A DNA stretch of 64,000 nt from Myrica gale. Its lineage: Eukaryota > Streptophyta > Magnoliopsida > Fagales > Myricaceae. A model generated the notes under the pieces. That model did no database searches, was not told where the DNA came from, and was given only the letters and a program-made list of their open reading frames with translations. Positions 11,691-24,046 of the stretch are shown here, piece after piece. The stretch is from NCBI GenBank assembly GCA_963930655.1, contig OZ005610.1, forward strand, positions 1,245,001 to 1,309,000, in the 5' to 3' direction. Position 1 is the stretch's first letter. Each line of letters begins with the position of its first letter. The translations under genes were made by a program, and so were the position numbers.

Positions 11691-14600
11691 ATGGCGTTCT
11701 CTGCCGCTCTTCGCCCCAATCTTTCCACCACGGCTTCTCACCCTCACAGCAAGGTACCTCTCTCTCTAATGTGTGTGTGTGTATAAACGCTGCGTGCGTG
11801 CGTGAAATTTGTGTACTTTCCTGGGTTCATGATATTGGATTATTTTGGGTTTTATTTTTCAAGTTTTTCATGCTATTTGATGCTTCTTTTAGATAATTAT
11901 GAAAGGGGTTGATTTGATTGTCAATGCACTAGATGCAATCTTTCAAAATTTTATGTCAAGATTACGATTCTGAAGCAATTGGAATCTTCCGGATATGTTG
12001 GCAAAAACGTGGCTTGTGGAAGATTACATGAATTTCCGCTTCTTATTTGTTGCATTCAGAAGTTACTCAAGACAACAGTTGACATGATTCTGTCTACTCC
12101 CTGCAAATATTACTTAGGCTTTTTATTCCTGCTAGTCACTGGGGTTTGGACTTTTCCCAAACTGGTACATGGGTTTTAGTTCGTTTCACAGAGGTCCCTG
12201 GGCTATCTCTTTTTTTTAAGGCCTTCCGTCAACTGAGGCCCTGCTCCTTGACGGAAAAAGCATACGTGTCATCTTAATCCACGTCAGCAGTCCCTAAATT
12301 TGCGACATGTGTCAAAATTGACACATCATCACTCCACGTCCGCTGAAGACACTCCACATTGGCCAATTTCCCCCCCAAATTAACTGCTGCATCAACAATT
12401 CTCATATTACCCAAACCCTAACCTCCCATCACCCTTTTCTCCACCAAATACCGAGATCCGTCGCCAGCTCCTTAGCAATCTTCATCGAAGGCATTCTGTC
12501 CGTCGAAGGTCTGTAAGTTATTTAGCTCCATTCCCCCCCCCCCCAACATGCGAGGGCAGCGACATTACTAGCTAGACGACAACCCTTTTACTGATGGCCA
12601 CAAAAGGAAGGAGATGTAAAAATAGGCCGCTGAACAAAACTGAGACAGAATACTCCCTTTTGGGGGTAAAACAACAGCCAAAGCAGGCAAGAACCACATG
12701 ACAGAGCGTAAACACAGGTTTATAAATAGTTGAACATCATAGAAAAGAAAATAGCTTGCCGAGTGAACTACTGAAACCATAGAGTTTGACATCAAAATAA
12801 AATTGTACTTGTACTTGTACATCGACAATCAACAACTCAACTCGATGCTATAAAACGAAAAATAAAAAAAGGGAAACCCAGAGCTTCCAACACAGCTTGC
12901 CAGGCAACCGGAAGCCGGAATGATCTTTCTTCTCAACACTCTTGATAACACCAACACCCACCGTCTGACGCATGTCCCTCACAGCAAAACGGCCAACAGG
13001 TGGGTACTCTGAGAAAGTCTCAACAACCATGGGCTTGGTGGGAATCATTTTCACCATCCTTGCATCACCATTCTTCAAAAACTTGGGCTCCTTCTCAAGT
13101 TCCTTACCAGATCGTGTCTGTCAATCTTAGTCACCAACTCTGCAACGGGTTTGTCTAGGTCGCAGGAACCAATTTGGGGATTTGGGGATTTCTGTTATGC
13201 GAGGGGGGTAGAGGAGGGCAAGGAAAAATTGACGTAGACGGCGTGGCAGAGGTCATCCTGTGTGGAGTGGTGTCAATTTTGACACATGTCGCAAATGGGC
13301 TGCTGACGTGGATTAAGATGCCACGTATGCTTTTTCTGTCACGGAGCAGGGCCTCAGTGGACAGAAGGCCTTAAAAAAAAGAGCCTAGGGACCTCTGTGG
13401 AGCGACCTAAAGCCCGAGGACCAGTTTGGGAAAAGTCCAAACCCCAGGGACTAGCAGGAATAAAAAGCCTATTACTTATGAAACATCTTTGACCGAATTT
13501 GCCACTACTTGTATATAGCTTTGGTAAGTTGCTCATTGCTGATGAAAATAAACAGAGTACTTGCATGCTTTTCACATATTTATAAATTAAAATGATTCAT
13601 GAGCTTTTCCCCTATGCATTGGCATTTGAGATTTTCAAATATCCGAATATGAAATTGACTTATCAACTATTTCCCTCTTCATTTGTCCACCCTTTCTTCC
13701 ATGTTTCTCTCATATTTTAGTTTCCATGATTGTGAATCTCCTTTCTGGGAAGTGAATATTAAAAAAAATAATTTGAGAGCAGAAGAGGGTAAGATAGATT
13801 TCCAAATAGACAACCAATATCTATAAGCATGTCATGTTTTTTCCTGCAGTTATGCTCCTTGAGGCTCAACAAGAAACAGGATAAACTACCTTTCATGAAT
13901 GCAAAAAGACGAGGCCATTCCTTGAAGTTCATCAATTCGGTCTTAAAAAACAGTAGCTTGAACATAAATGAAAATGGGGCAACCAAACCTGTGAAGATTC
14001 TTCTTGAGAGGTTGTTTGCACAGACACAGAAACTGGAAGAACAGATGAACAGAGATTCACACCTCCCTGAAGATGTTCAACTGGTGCTTAACCTTGGAAT
14101 CCTGGAGTCTGATCTTCAGGCTGCATTGGCAGCCTTGAAGCAGAAGGAAGAAGATCTACAGGATGCAGAAAGGATAGTCTTGTTGGAGAACAGTGAATTA
14201 AACCGTGCAAAGGAGGAGTTGGAGCGACGTGAAGAACAAATTGCTGCTGCTTTCTGTAAGCACGAACGGTTGGAAGAGGAATTGAAGCGATCTAATTTTA
14301 ATTTAGCTTCTCAAGCTTGTCAGATAGAAGATCTAAAGCTTCAACTCAAGGAGGGAGACGAGGAGCTTGCCGCTGCCCAATCTGCACTATCTTTGAAAGA
14401 AGAGGAAATACAAAAAATGAGAAATGAATTGATTAAGAAGAGTGAAGAAGTGGCCAAGATTGACTCTGAACTTAAATCGAAAAGTCAGCTCTTAAACGAA
14501 GCCAATGCAGTAATGCGGAGACAAGAGGATGAGCTTCAAGAACTCCGGAAAGCAATCAGGGAGAAAGAAGAAGAATTAGAAATTTCTTTGACCCTGAGGA

Positions 14601-16114
14601 AACTTGAAGAGGAGAGGTTAAAAGTTGCAGAGGCCAATTTGGAGAAGCGGATAATGGAGTGTTTATTGGCACAGGAAGAACTGAAGAAACTGGCAGAAGA
14701 AACATCCAAGCAGGTCTGGGAAACAAATGAAACTCTTGAAGATTTCGGAAGAGTAAAAAAGCTTCTTGCTGACGTGAGGTCTGAGTTGGTTTCTTCACAG
14801 AAATATCTGACATCCTCTCGACAAAAAATGGAAGAACAAGAGGTGCAGTTGGAAAAGCAACTAGCAGAAGTTGAAGAACAGAAGAAAAGTGTTATGTCCT
14901 ACTTGGAGACTCGGAAAGATGCCCAAATAGAAATAGAGAGTGAGAGAGTAAAGCTTAGGGTTGCAGAGGCTAGAAACAAGGAGCTTGAACGGGACTTAGC
15001 CATGGAGAAGGAGTTGATAGAAGAATTGCAGGAGGAGTTGAAGAAAGAGAGATCGTCTCTGCAGCAGGCAATCCAGGAGATGTCCTTTCTCCAGGAAGAG
15101 CTTGACCGAAAAAGAACAGAATTTGAACAGATGCATAACATTATTCAGGTTAAAGAGTCAGAGTCTGTGGAGGCTAAGTTAGAAATCCAGCATTTGAAAT
15201 CTGAGCAGGCTGCTCTTCGGATTATCTTGGAGGAGAAAGACTTGGAACTCTTAAATGCGAGGAAGAAGTTGGAGGAACTAAACCAGGAAATCGGGGAGCT
15301 AAGGAAGCTTATGAACGATAGAGAGGACCAGCTTATCCAGGCCACGGCTATGCTAAAGGAGAAAGACGAACATGTTCAGATGATCCAAGATGAGTTAAAT
15401 GATACAAGGCTGAAATTCTCTGAAGCTGAAACTGTGGTTGAGCGGATTGCAGAGCTAACAAATAAATTGGTCATCTCCATTAAGGACGAAAACTCTACTG
15501 CAGTGAGAGCATTTGATGACATGAACCATGAGTCACCCAAGCTACTAGTGGAGAAACCTCAGGTTGATTTTAGCATGCGGAAAAGACAACTTGAAACTGA
15601 GCTCAAGTTGACTAGAGAGAGCCTGAAAATGAAAGAAATGGAAGTACTAGCTGTTCAGAGGGCTCTAACACTCAAAGACGAGGAGCTCAAAACTGTTATT
15701 CAGAGATTAGATGCAAGGGAGAGAGAACTAAAAGGGTTAAAAAAGGAAATGAAAGAAGATGCTAATGATATGAAGAAGCTTTACATATTGGCACAAGAGA
15801 GAATTGGTGATCGGAGTATCGGGGACTTGGCAATTGAGAAGCTTCAACTTGAGGCAGCTCAACTGGAAGTTGAGGCTGCAACTTGTGCTCTCAGCAAGCT
15901 TGCAGATATGAGTCGAGAGCTTTTAAATAAAGCTAGCCTAAGCCTTGAGAGTGATAGTGATGTAAGTGTCTTCCCGCAAAATGGTACTAATACTGGGATA
16001 GGCGTGGTTGAGCACAACGAATGTTTCCCTGAGGTTAAATGTGGAGTTGCAAGGCTCTCAGCTTTGACCGAGCAGCTTGTGCATGAGGCTGGAATCACCA
16101 CTGGTGCAGAATAG
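11691..16114 (+). CDS. MRC: Plastid long coiled-coil protein, MRC/PII1 type (starch granule initiation)
   Basis: Two exons, 11691-11753 and 13850-16114, join in phase 0 to 775 residues. The first 21 residues ([20 protein letters not shown]) are Ser/Ala/Thr-rich with few acids, like a chloroplast transit peptide. Beyond about residue 60 the protein is almost entirely heptad-like Glu/Lys/Leu coiled coil, with the plant-specific entry [21 protein letters not shown]. Family knowledge: Arabidopsis AT4G32190 (myosin-resembling chloroplast protein, also PII1), about 780 residues, works in the stroma with starch synthase 4 to set starch granule number. The position next to EREL1- and KOC1-type genes agrees with the Arabidopsis gene order. 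The start is the first ATG of the only exon that supplies a targeting sequence in frame. The 2.1-kb intron contains a 1.36-kb transposon. Coiled coils are easy to confuse, so context carries weight here. Confidence 0.88.
12116..12338 (+). repeat. Left terminal inverted repeat of the intronic transposon
   Basis: About 223 bp that pairs with 13261-13470 in inverted orientation. Shared blocks include GGTTTGGACTTTTCCCAAAC, AAAAAGCATACGTG, ATCTTAATCCACGTCAGCAG and CGACATGTGTCAAAATTGAC. A scatter of substitutions and small gaps shows that the two arms have diverged. Confidence 0.85.
12929..13155 (-). pseudogene. Elongation factor 1-alpha C-terminal fragment captured in transposon
   Basis: On the minus strand this encodes AELVTKIDR, then [36 protein letters not shown] and [10 protein letters not shown], the unmistakable domain III end of eukaryotic EF-1alpha. 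A two-base insertion after KIDR breaks the frame, and the normal C-terminus after KKD is replaced by unrelated residues. The sequence down to about 12560 may be the matching 3' untranslated region. It has no intron and no start, so it is a captured fragment and not a working gene. Confidence 0.9.
13261..13470 (-). repeat. Right terminal inverted repeat of the intronic transposon
   Basis: Inverted partner of 12116-12338; the outer end reads AATAAAAAGCCT before the target duplication ATTACTT. It is slightly shorter than the left arm because of small gaps. Confidence 0.85.
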
Positions 16115-16352
16115 TAACTTTAAGTTAGTGACCAGATTTTGTATGTGCATATCTAACAGCTTTGTATTCTATGTCAGCAATAAGTCATGTGGATCGTCTC
16201 CTTAATTGTAACCTTGCTGACAGCCGATGTCCACATGCGAAATATTGCCTTGTGAGGATATACGTTAAGTTCGTATCTGTTGGTGATGAATCTGGAGTTA
16301 AAAGCTATTATCGCGATTCGTGTGCATTGGTCTCTTTTCAGCTCCCCCTGCA

Positions 16353-16384
<32 letters not shown>

Positions 16385-17459
16385 AATGAGTATTTTGTGA
16401 AAATGCAACAGTAGGCAGGATCCACAAATTTTTTACGTCAAATAATTTACGAAAACTATTTTTGAGGTCAGGATACTTGAAAATGTTTTGCAGTGAGGAA
16501 ATATATCCATAATCTGGAACACTGTTCCTGTTCACTGAAAACGTATTAAGCAATAGAAAGGAAAATTCTTTTCGGATTGCCGAAAATGGATTACGTGCTT
16601 CCGAAAAGGTTTTATTAAGGACAAGGTTTCTCCGGTGTCTCCGCAAGGGAGGGTGGTCAGAACAGCAAGTTTGTCTATTCCTTACCATTCGTTTTTTCTG
16701 TTTTGAGGGCAGTGGACTGGGTGTGGGCACTAGACCCACGAAGCTTTACAATGTCCCAAAGGCAAACATCGTGCGTGTAAATTGTCCCAGAGAAACAACA
16801 CGAAACTAAACTCACAAGAGTAGAAACAAAATATTGAAAAATGCTTCGTAAGGTCTTAGGTTTAATCTCAAGTTTCATGAGAATCTTAGGGGGCTCATCC
16901 ATGCGTTCGAGTATCGGAACTAAATCATGCAAGAAGCTAAATGAAAAAGTTCCTGCAGTATTAGAAAAGATGGCTGACACGGATTCTACTACTAAAGGGT
17001 TTCTTCTCGAATCCAACTAATCGTCCATCATTTGCAGGGAACAAACCCCCATCACAAGTGCTTGAGAAAACAGGTAGCTCAAAGTGGTTCTTGAGGGAAT
17101 GCAAGTTCCACAAGTACATTAAAAGTACCCAAAAACTGAATCAAAAAACCCAGTCAGCTACGAATTATCACCATATTCATAACCTAGGGGACTAACTTTG
17201 CCAGAGTTGAAGAGTGATGTTCAGACCAAATAATTTACATCAAATTCTTTCAACCAGCATAAATGTTTTTTTACAATTATGAACAGCCAGCCATGTTGAT
17301 GCTGAGACTATACATAACTTGGCGGCAAGCATGAGTTCCTATTGTACTTATTGCCCAAAGTCACTGAAATGCCCTCCGCTAGCCATCACGCTAGCCATGC
17401 CAACCTGCAGGAACTCTTAGCAAACATTACTAGCTTTGGGCAAAATAAGCTAAGCACAA
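16115..17459. other. Convergent 3' flanks of MRC/PII1-type and KOC1-type genes
   Basis: Non-coding interval between two genes that face each other. It holds the TC microsatellite at 16357-16384. No supported coding exon or RNA gene is visible, and the ORFs in it show no family resemblance. Confidence 0.6.
16357..16384. repeat. (TC)n microsatellite
   Basis: An uninterrupted TC dinucleotide run of about 28 bp in the 3' flank of the MRC/PII1-type gene. Confidence 0.95.
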
Positions 17460-20400
17460 CTACCGGGCAGGGCTAACACCCTCCCTAAAAAGTATGTTCG
17501 CCACTTTTGGAGGGATCCATGCAGAGTTGCCGGCATTTTGGCCGTCCATGTCTTGACTGTCAGTTTCTATAGTGCTGGCCTGTCGCTTCTTCACTTTAGA
17601 CCTCCCCATTTTCTTTCCAAAAAAGATGCCTAGCTTCATGGCTGTCAATAGGCCCAAAGTAATGAGAAGTGGCCTCACTGCCCAATGAAAATCCTCAAGG
17701 TGTTGATACTTCTTTACCATTCCTGGACAAGCGTTAAACGTGACCACTTCTACTTCAGCTGGATCAGCCAAGAAGGCGGTCCACTCATCTTCAAAAGTCA
17801 AAATCCCTGGGAACTTGACTATAAGGCATCCATTTGGTAGGATCCACAAAATCCTCCCTGTAGCCCAAGCCCCATTCCTTTTACAGAGCCATTCGAATCG
17901 AGGGCTCAGAACACTGGCTTTCAGCCGAATAAACTGACCCACACAGTAAGATTCTGCCATCTGAAACTCTGAAGTGCTTCCCTTCCAAAGAGTTTCGAGT
18001 CCTATAAATCCAACAGCCACAGCTCCATCCCGATCAATGGAATGAATTATCCCCACTGGTGAGTGTTTCTTGTCTTCTTCCTTCAAGCGTACCCAATCAC
18101 CAGCAGCCAAGCCAAATGTGACCCGCTCTAGAGTTGAGACATGAACTCTTAATGGGTCATGGATGCCATGGACCCTCACCAAAATGAAACCATCTCTATC
18201 CATGTCAAGCTCTAAACCAACGACTGTTCCTTCTGGGACATCCATGTTTTCAGGTTTGCATGAGTTTGGTGGCTTTCTAGAACGCACCATGTCACCCACT
18301 TGCAGATGATCCTTTGCAAGGAACCACTCTGAGTAGCTAGCTTTACTTGAATTTTCCAAGATTGACCTAGTTCCAAGACTTCTCCAGCCTCCATCATTGT
18401 TGAGGGCATTCTTCAGGCTGCAAATTTTGGAATCATTAATAACACTAAAGTATAAGTTGTAAACAAAAGAACTTTTATTTTTTCAGTATTACCATAAACT
18501 AACCGTAAGTTTATCTCAAGGGGCAAATAGAAAAAGGTGAAAGATTTCCTATACGAAAATAAGCATAGTTCCCTGTGGTAATTTTGAGGATACAATCCTA
18601 ATCTGTTCACCAAAGGCCTCTTTCAAGCAGGATACTGGTTTGCTTCTGAATCCTCATAGAGGCAGATGTGAATAACGCAGTTTTTTCTATCTTAGAGTTA
18701 CCAACTTGTGCCACAATAACTCCACATAAATGTGGAGATTTTTTTCACCTCTTGGGGGTTCACACAAAATAATTGTTTCCATCCCAATAGTGATAATTTG
18801 TTCCGTTATTGAGGAGAGCTACTTGAACATAATTTTTTTTTAATCAAAAATATCTATAAGGAGATGACATACTAATAAAAGTAACAATAAAACTTATCAA
18901 AAAAGAAGAAGTAACAATATGATACCCCACCTGATGACTATCTAGGTAATCAAAAATATACTAAGTGCACTTTAAATCAGTCATGGGAATCCAAAAAATT
19001 TATTCTTATGGGAAATTAGACCTTCCATGATTTTGCAACTTTATCACGTGCATGGCTCAAGTCCTTTGGCTTCGAGACAAGGATACAAGCATGCACAAGC
19101 ACACACATACATGCATGACACGTCTAATGGGGAGAAGCACAAATAGATAGACATATATATATATGGAAAAACATGTTCGACATGACCAGAGAGCAGTGTC
19201 TGCATCCTCATGCACCATTACAAATCCTACTTGCAACTAACAAGGGATCATGTCAAATGAATTCAAGTCAATCTCTCTCTTTATGTTTCATTCTCGTGGA
19301 TGCTTCTGCCAACCAAGAAACACTTACCATCAGGGACATAGCTTTTGTGGGGTGTGGGGGGGCAAAATGCAATAAACCTCACCCCCCCCCCCAAAATAAA
19401 AATAAAAAATAAGAACATGTCTAATCGTAGCTTCGCTTACCATGATGCACCCTATACTCTATCTTTGGCGTGAAGACTGGCTTTAACAGTGCGGCTTTTT
19501 ACAGAACAAAAACAATTTTGAACTTAACAGTCCTTAACTAGTCCATATTACGATTCATCAACTTGGTCTAGATAGTTCAGGCTGGAGACTAACAGTTTTC
19601 CATGCATCAGCCCTTGTAGTCTAAAATAGAATAGTGACCTACATGTCATCTACGTTCATTCATAAACGAGACCAGTCAATCAAAGATTGCAGACACTGAG
19701 AATAAGATGTCCTTGATCTGATGCACCTCATATCTCACAATCAATGAGCTGACTAGATGCTACAAGGTGGCAATTTCCAGCAGCTAAGTCAAAAGGCAAC
19801 CTACTATAAGAGGAAATACTGTTATAGCTGCACACACATTAGGAAACATATATATATATAACGGTAAAGGTACCTTTTCAACACATGCAATATGTCTGTA
19901 AACAAAGGACGACTCCTCAGGTCATACTCAAAGCAACCAACAAGAACGTTTTCAAGTAGAGGAGGAAGGCCACCAGGGATATTTGGCTTCTCTTGCTTTC
20001 TGACAACTGAATTAAAAATTTCATCCACAGAACTCCCGCGCCAAGGCTGAACACCAGTCAACATCTCAACAATGCAGCAACCAAATCCCCATGAATCAGT
20101 CTCCAAGGATATTGGACCTCTCACTTCTGGTTGCCATTGTTCCGGAGCCATATAGTTTGGTGTTCCAAGCCTGCGAGCCACATCTGAGCTTGCCAATGGA
20201 ATACCAAGCAGTAGATAAGGAATACCGAAATCGCCAAGAACTGCTTGGTCATTTTCATTAAGAATCACGTTACTGGGTTTAAGGTTAAGCACTAAAATCC
20301 CTTTTAAGTGAAGTTCCATAATTCCCTGAGCCAAATCAATACCGTACCTGTGAACAGCACCATGACTGAATTAAACACACAATATTGCTATTTTTTGCAT

Positions 20401-21018
20401 TAAATATAAATGCAAAAAAGCCACAGTCTATCTAATCCAGAGCCAACCCACCTCAGAACATCAGGCAATGAAAGCTTCCCTCCTTGTAGGCGAGCCATTT
20501 TGTCACCAACTGATCCCTCATAGAATTTCATAACAATACATACCTGTTATATAACAAATGAGAAAAAAACCAATATTTACCAACATTACAATAATCTCCA
20601 AATAGTGCATTGAATCCAAATAAAAATACAAAAACTCAACCTTTCCGCTTATGATTGATCCCCCGCGTACCACACAAACTCCTTCTACCCCCTGACATTT
20701 GGAAAACAAATCCTCAAACTTATCCAACACAGCCCTCGTGTGATCCTCTTTGATTGGGTGTAACATTTTCACAGCCACTTCATGAAACTCGTCGTAGTCT
20801 TTCGTTGACTGATGACAAGTGGCTAACCAAACATCACCAAAAGGTCCCCTCCCGATTCTGTGTCTAAGTTTCAATTTCGCAGGTTCAATCCATGGACTTG
20901 ATGGGCTTGATGAGGCCGCCACGACTGTTCTAGTGCGGTCCGGATCACCTTCAAGAAGCTCGTACTCAAAAGATGTACCCGGTTGTGTGGGAACGCTTTT
21001 TTTAGCCATTCCCTCCAT
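17460..21018 (-). CDS. KOC1: KOC1-type protein kinase of the outer chloroplast envelope
   Basis: Four minus-strand exons, 21018-20641, 20543-20452, 20347-19874 and 18417-17460, give 633 residues. The kinase domain has a Gly-rich loop (IGRGPFGDVW, residues 55-64), VAVK lysine at 84, DFG at 196-198 and APE at 224-226. The catalytic-loop HRD is replaced by V-L-N (176-178, in LVLNLKPSN). The C-terminal half contains MIB/HERC2-like repeats (EWFLAKDHLQVGDMVR, ATGRILWILPNGCL). A membrane helix lies near 563-582 (RPLLITLGLLTAMKLGIFFG), before a basic tail. This architecture is that of Arabidopsis KOC1 (AT4G32250), a tail-anchored outer-envelope kinase that promotes protein import by phosphorylating TOC receptors (family knowledge). 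A 5' leader intron (21487-21019) ends directly before the ATG. The large third intron (18418-19873) carries short AT and CA repeats. Confidence 0.95.
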
Positions 21019-23368
21019 CTGAGAGAAAGAAACATGAATTTGATTATTAAACCAATTTCATGGTTTTGAACGAATTAGGAGGACTAGAACTATAAGAAAC
21101 AAAGGAAGGTACAAAAATCAACAGCGTAGAACATACTGGGTCACCAATTATTAATCACTGCCTAAAAAGATCAAAGCAAAAATTATAATTTCCATATAAA
21201 GAAAGTTATATAACCTCTGAGGCTCCACTAAACCGAGCTCACCATGGACCACATACTGTTTAGCTGCTAAGGAAAGAAGGAAAAATACGGAATCTTAAAG
21301 ATAACTGTACAATTTCCCTTATTGCTTCTTAGGAAGTCATCAAGGACAAAGCAAAAAAATGCAAAAAAAAAAAAAGACAAAGTCGCAAAACTTCCTCATC
21401 GTCTTCATTTCTTCAGTATTCTAAGTCAATCGTTAAAAAAACCAGGCACACGAACAAAAACAAACAAGAAAAGGGAAAAACACTTACAGAGCTGAGGTGT
21501 CGACGAATTAAAAATGAAAATTGAGAGAGAGAAAGGGGGGGATGAAGAGAGTTGCAGTTAGGGGTCGCAATTCCTAAGGGGGAAGACAGTTTGAGAGAGG
21601 AGAGATATTTGTAGAGATCTTGGTGAAGGTCCAAGGAAGTGGGTACACATACGCATGCGCATATACAAACACGTACATCCACTGCATGAGAGTGAGAATC
21701 GCTTAATGAAGACTGAACAACTGAAAGGAACCCCTTTGCCAGTTTGGGCCGGAATCTCCCAAGGTGGGGGGCCCTATTGAATTTTCTATCCTGATCTCCT
21801 TGGGATCTTGAGGCCCATTTTGGGTCCAAATGACCATTCAGTCCCCTTACATCCCTTAAATGCGGTACATGTACTTGTACTTGTACTTCAGCTTTTTCAT
21901 TTTCTTTTTTCCCCTATTTACGAGGATTTCTCTTGAATTCACGTATCCCTCTTCTCGAAAGTGAAAGACATTATTACATAAATACTATTTAACCCTTGAA
22001 CATTATATCATTAGAATTTATTGACTCGGATAACCAACTTAGCAACTTTCTCCTAACGTGACCATAAGAGTCCCAGCTATCACTTGTTGAGATTGTTGAC
22101 TTGGAAACCCATTAATCTGATTAGTTAAATAACAAACCAATGGGGACTGTCGTGGCGAGGGGCAGAACGGGGAAGGGGCCTCAATCAGCACTGCACAGCT
22201 CTTTGGGCTGTCATTTTCTAAAAAGGTAGTAGACCCGAATACTACTCTGTTTTCTGTTTTCCCAATTACACGCATCTAATTATATAATAATTTCATTTGG
22301 TCTTTTGTGGGGCCACTATCATCAGCACGTATTTTTCATCTTCCACGGCAAACAACGAGGCTCGTAGTCGAGGACAAGGATTTCCTCCTAATAGAGAATT
22401 ATCTAATGTGTCATAACAGGTCATTGGATGGATGACAACATATTAATGAATCCATCTAATGATCTGTATTAATGACAACACATTAATGAATAGCTACAAG
22501 CATATACCGATGGTGATCATTAGAGTAAGCTGGAATTACAAGCTGCTTAAGGAACAACTTCGGTCTTTGAGACGTCTTCTGCTCCATCAGAAGTTCAGTC
22601 ATCGTAGCGTGATCCATTTGCCATTGTAGCGTGATCCATTTGCATTTGCGTTTACGTTTAAAAGCAGATGGTTGATTTGTACAAACAAAGACACTATTCG
22701 ATAGCCCAATTCCTTGCTCGAATTGATCACTCCAGATGACCAATCAATAGTTCCAAGCAAATATTAAGGAAGAGGTAGAAGTTTGGAGGAACTCCCCCCC
22801 CCCCCCCCCCCACACACACAAAAATGACGAAATTGTTCACGCGAAAGTGTAGCTCATAATCTCAAGCACGAGAATAATGTCCTCATTATTAACTCTTTCT
22901 TGGCCATGATTAGGACTCACAAGGAAGTACAGAGAGCTTAGTCGAGTGAAAAGGCTTTAGGCCATCTTGTGATCCTTGAGAAGGCAAAAAGAGCTGATTG
23001 GCATGGGCCAGCAAAGGCAAACCTTCATTTTCCTTATTTATAGTCATCACAGTCAGTAGCAAAGCCCATTTTTTGGCCAGAAATACTTACCAGTTACCAT
23101 AATCACAACTTTCCTACCCATTTAATTTCTACATGGCGTTGTAAATTTTGATAGGGGTAGTCCATAAGACTCTAGATTCAGTCAAAGCAGTCCCCTGTGA
23201 AAGATCCAAGTTTATACAACGACTGACAACATTTCTTTCATAAAAAATCTCAATACAATCAGGAAAGGCAATGCCAAGTTATGGAGAAGAGAATTAGCCC
23301 TTCATCTTCTTTCTTCTTTCCTGGTTCTCCATAATGCTCAAAATACCCAAAAGGAAGTTCAAGTGAAA
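21019..23368. other. KOC1 5' leader and promoter, then 3' flank of ATP synthase b' gene
   Basis: 21019-21487 is a leader intron of the KOC1-type gene: minus-strand donor GTAAGT at 21487, acceptor CTCAG before 21018. The upstream exon and promoter lie beyond it. 21880-21892 has a triplicated GTACTT-like run. Around 22425-22495 and 22600-22645 there are short direct repeats (ATTAATGAAT and CGTGATCCATTTGC). A poly-C tract followed by CA repeats lies at 22793-22820. Positions 23100-23368 should be the 3' untranslated part of the b' gene. No coding exon is seen. Confidence 0.6.
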
Positions 23369-24046
23369 TTAGGCAGTGGGAATGACCTTCTTGACGATCT
23401 CCTGACTAAAAGCAGCAATCTGGGAATCAAGGGCCTTCATGGTTTCCTCCTTCTGCTGCTCCAAACTGACCAAGGCCTCCTGCAACTCCGCCTCCACTTT
23501 CTTCCTGCCCTCAGCCAGCTTCTGCTCCACCTCTTCCTGGGTCTCCTTCTTCATCTTGTTGAGGGCGGCCGATATCTCAGCCCTGGCGGCCTTCATGATA
23601 GCTGCGCCCTGCTCTTCCAGCTGCTTCACCTCCGCCGAAGTGTCCTTCACGCTGCTCAGCTTCTCCCTAATGGCGGCGTCTCTTTCGTCCATGAATTTGC
23701 CGAGAGGGGTGAAGTAGATCTTGTCTAGAGCGAACTGCAGGATCAAGAATTCGGCCATGATAAGGGGAAGCGTGAGGTTGAACTCGAAAAGAGCGGCTTT
23801 TTCTATCTCCTCGGCCAGGGAGGGAGGGGCGAGGGTGAGCGAGGTGGCGGCCACAAGGGACAGGGATTTTAGAGTAGAGGACGAGAGGGCGAGGATTTGG
23901 GAGGGCGTAATTGTGATTTTGGGGAGTGGGATTTGGGAGATGGAGAGTTTGGGTTTGGTGGTGGTGGTGGTGGTGGAGGTGGAGGAGGAGAGGGAGGGAG
24001 AGGCTGGGACTAGGGGCTTGAAGGAGGCCATGATCATTTTGGCCAT
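23369..24046 (-). CDS. ATPG: Chloroplast ATP synthase subunit b' (AtpG, nuclear encoded)
   Basis: Single-exon gene of 225 residues. Residues 1 to about 75 are Ser/Thr/Lys/Pro-rich with a poly-Thr run: a bipartite plastid transit peptide ending in a thylakoid-type hydrophobic stretch ([15 protein letters not shown]). A membrane helix follows at about 88-110 ([20 protein letters not shown]), with the subunit b' signature [20 protein letters not shown]. The remainder is the charged peripheral-stalk coiled coil. Subunit b' pairs with plastid-encoded subunit b to hold the CF1 stator. Length and sequence fit Arabidopsis AT4G32260 (PDE334), which also lies next to KOC1. The ATG at 24046 precedes a targeting peptide of normal length; a second ATG six codons later is possible. 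Antisense ORFs over this gene are shadows of its GC-rich sequence. Confidence 0.97.
   Translation of the reverse strand: MAKMIMASFKPLVPASPSLSSSTSTTTTTTKPKLSISQIPLPKITITPSQILALSSSTLKSLSLVAATSLTLAPPSLAEEIEKAALFEFNLTLPLIMAEFLILQFALDKIYFTPLGKFMDERDAAIREKLSSVKDTSAEVKQLEEQGAAIMKAARAEISAALNKMKKETQEEVEQKLAEGRKKVEAELQEALVSLEQQKEETMKALDSQIAAFSQEIVKKVIPTA

Larger units (their letters stand above)
12116..13470. mobile_element. Non-autonomous TIR transposon with captured EF-1alpha fragment
   Basis: A 1,355-bp element inside intron 1 of the MRC/PII1-type gene. Its ends begin AGGCTTTTTATTCCTGCTAG and are inverted copies of each other over more than 200 bp. It is flanked by a direct repeat ATTACTT (12109-12115 and 13471-13477), possibly one base longer. 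Long TIRs and captured host sequence fit the Pack-MULE style of Mutator-like elements, although those usually make 9-bp duplications. No transposase is present. Between the TIRs lie a pyrimidine-rich stretch with a telo-box (AAACCCTAA near 12413) and a minus-strand EF-1alpha 3' region. Confidence 0.85.
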
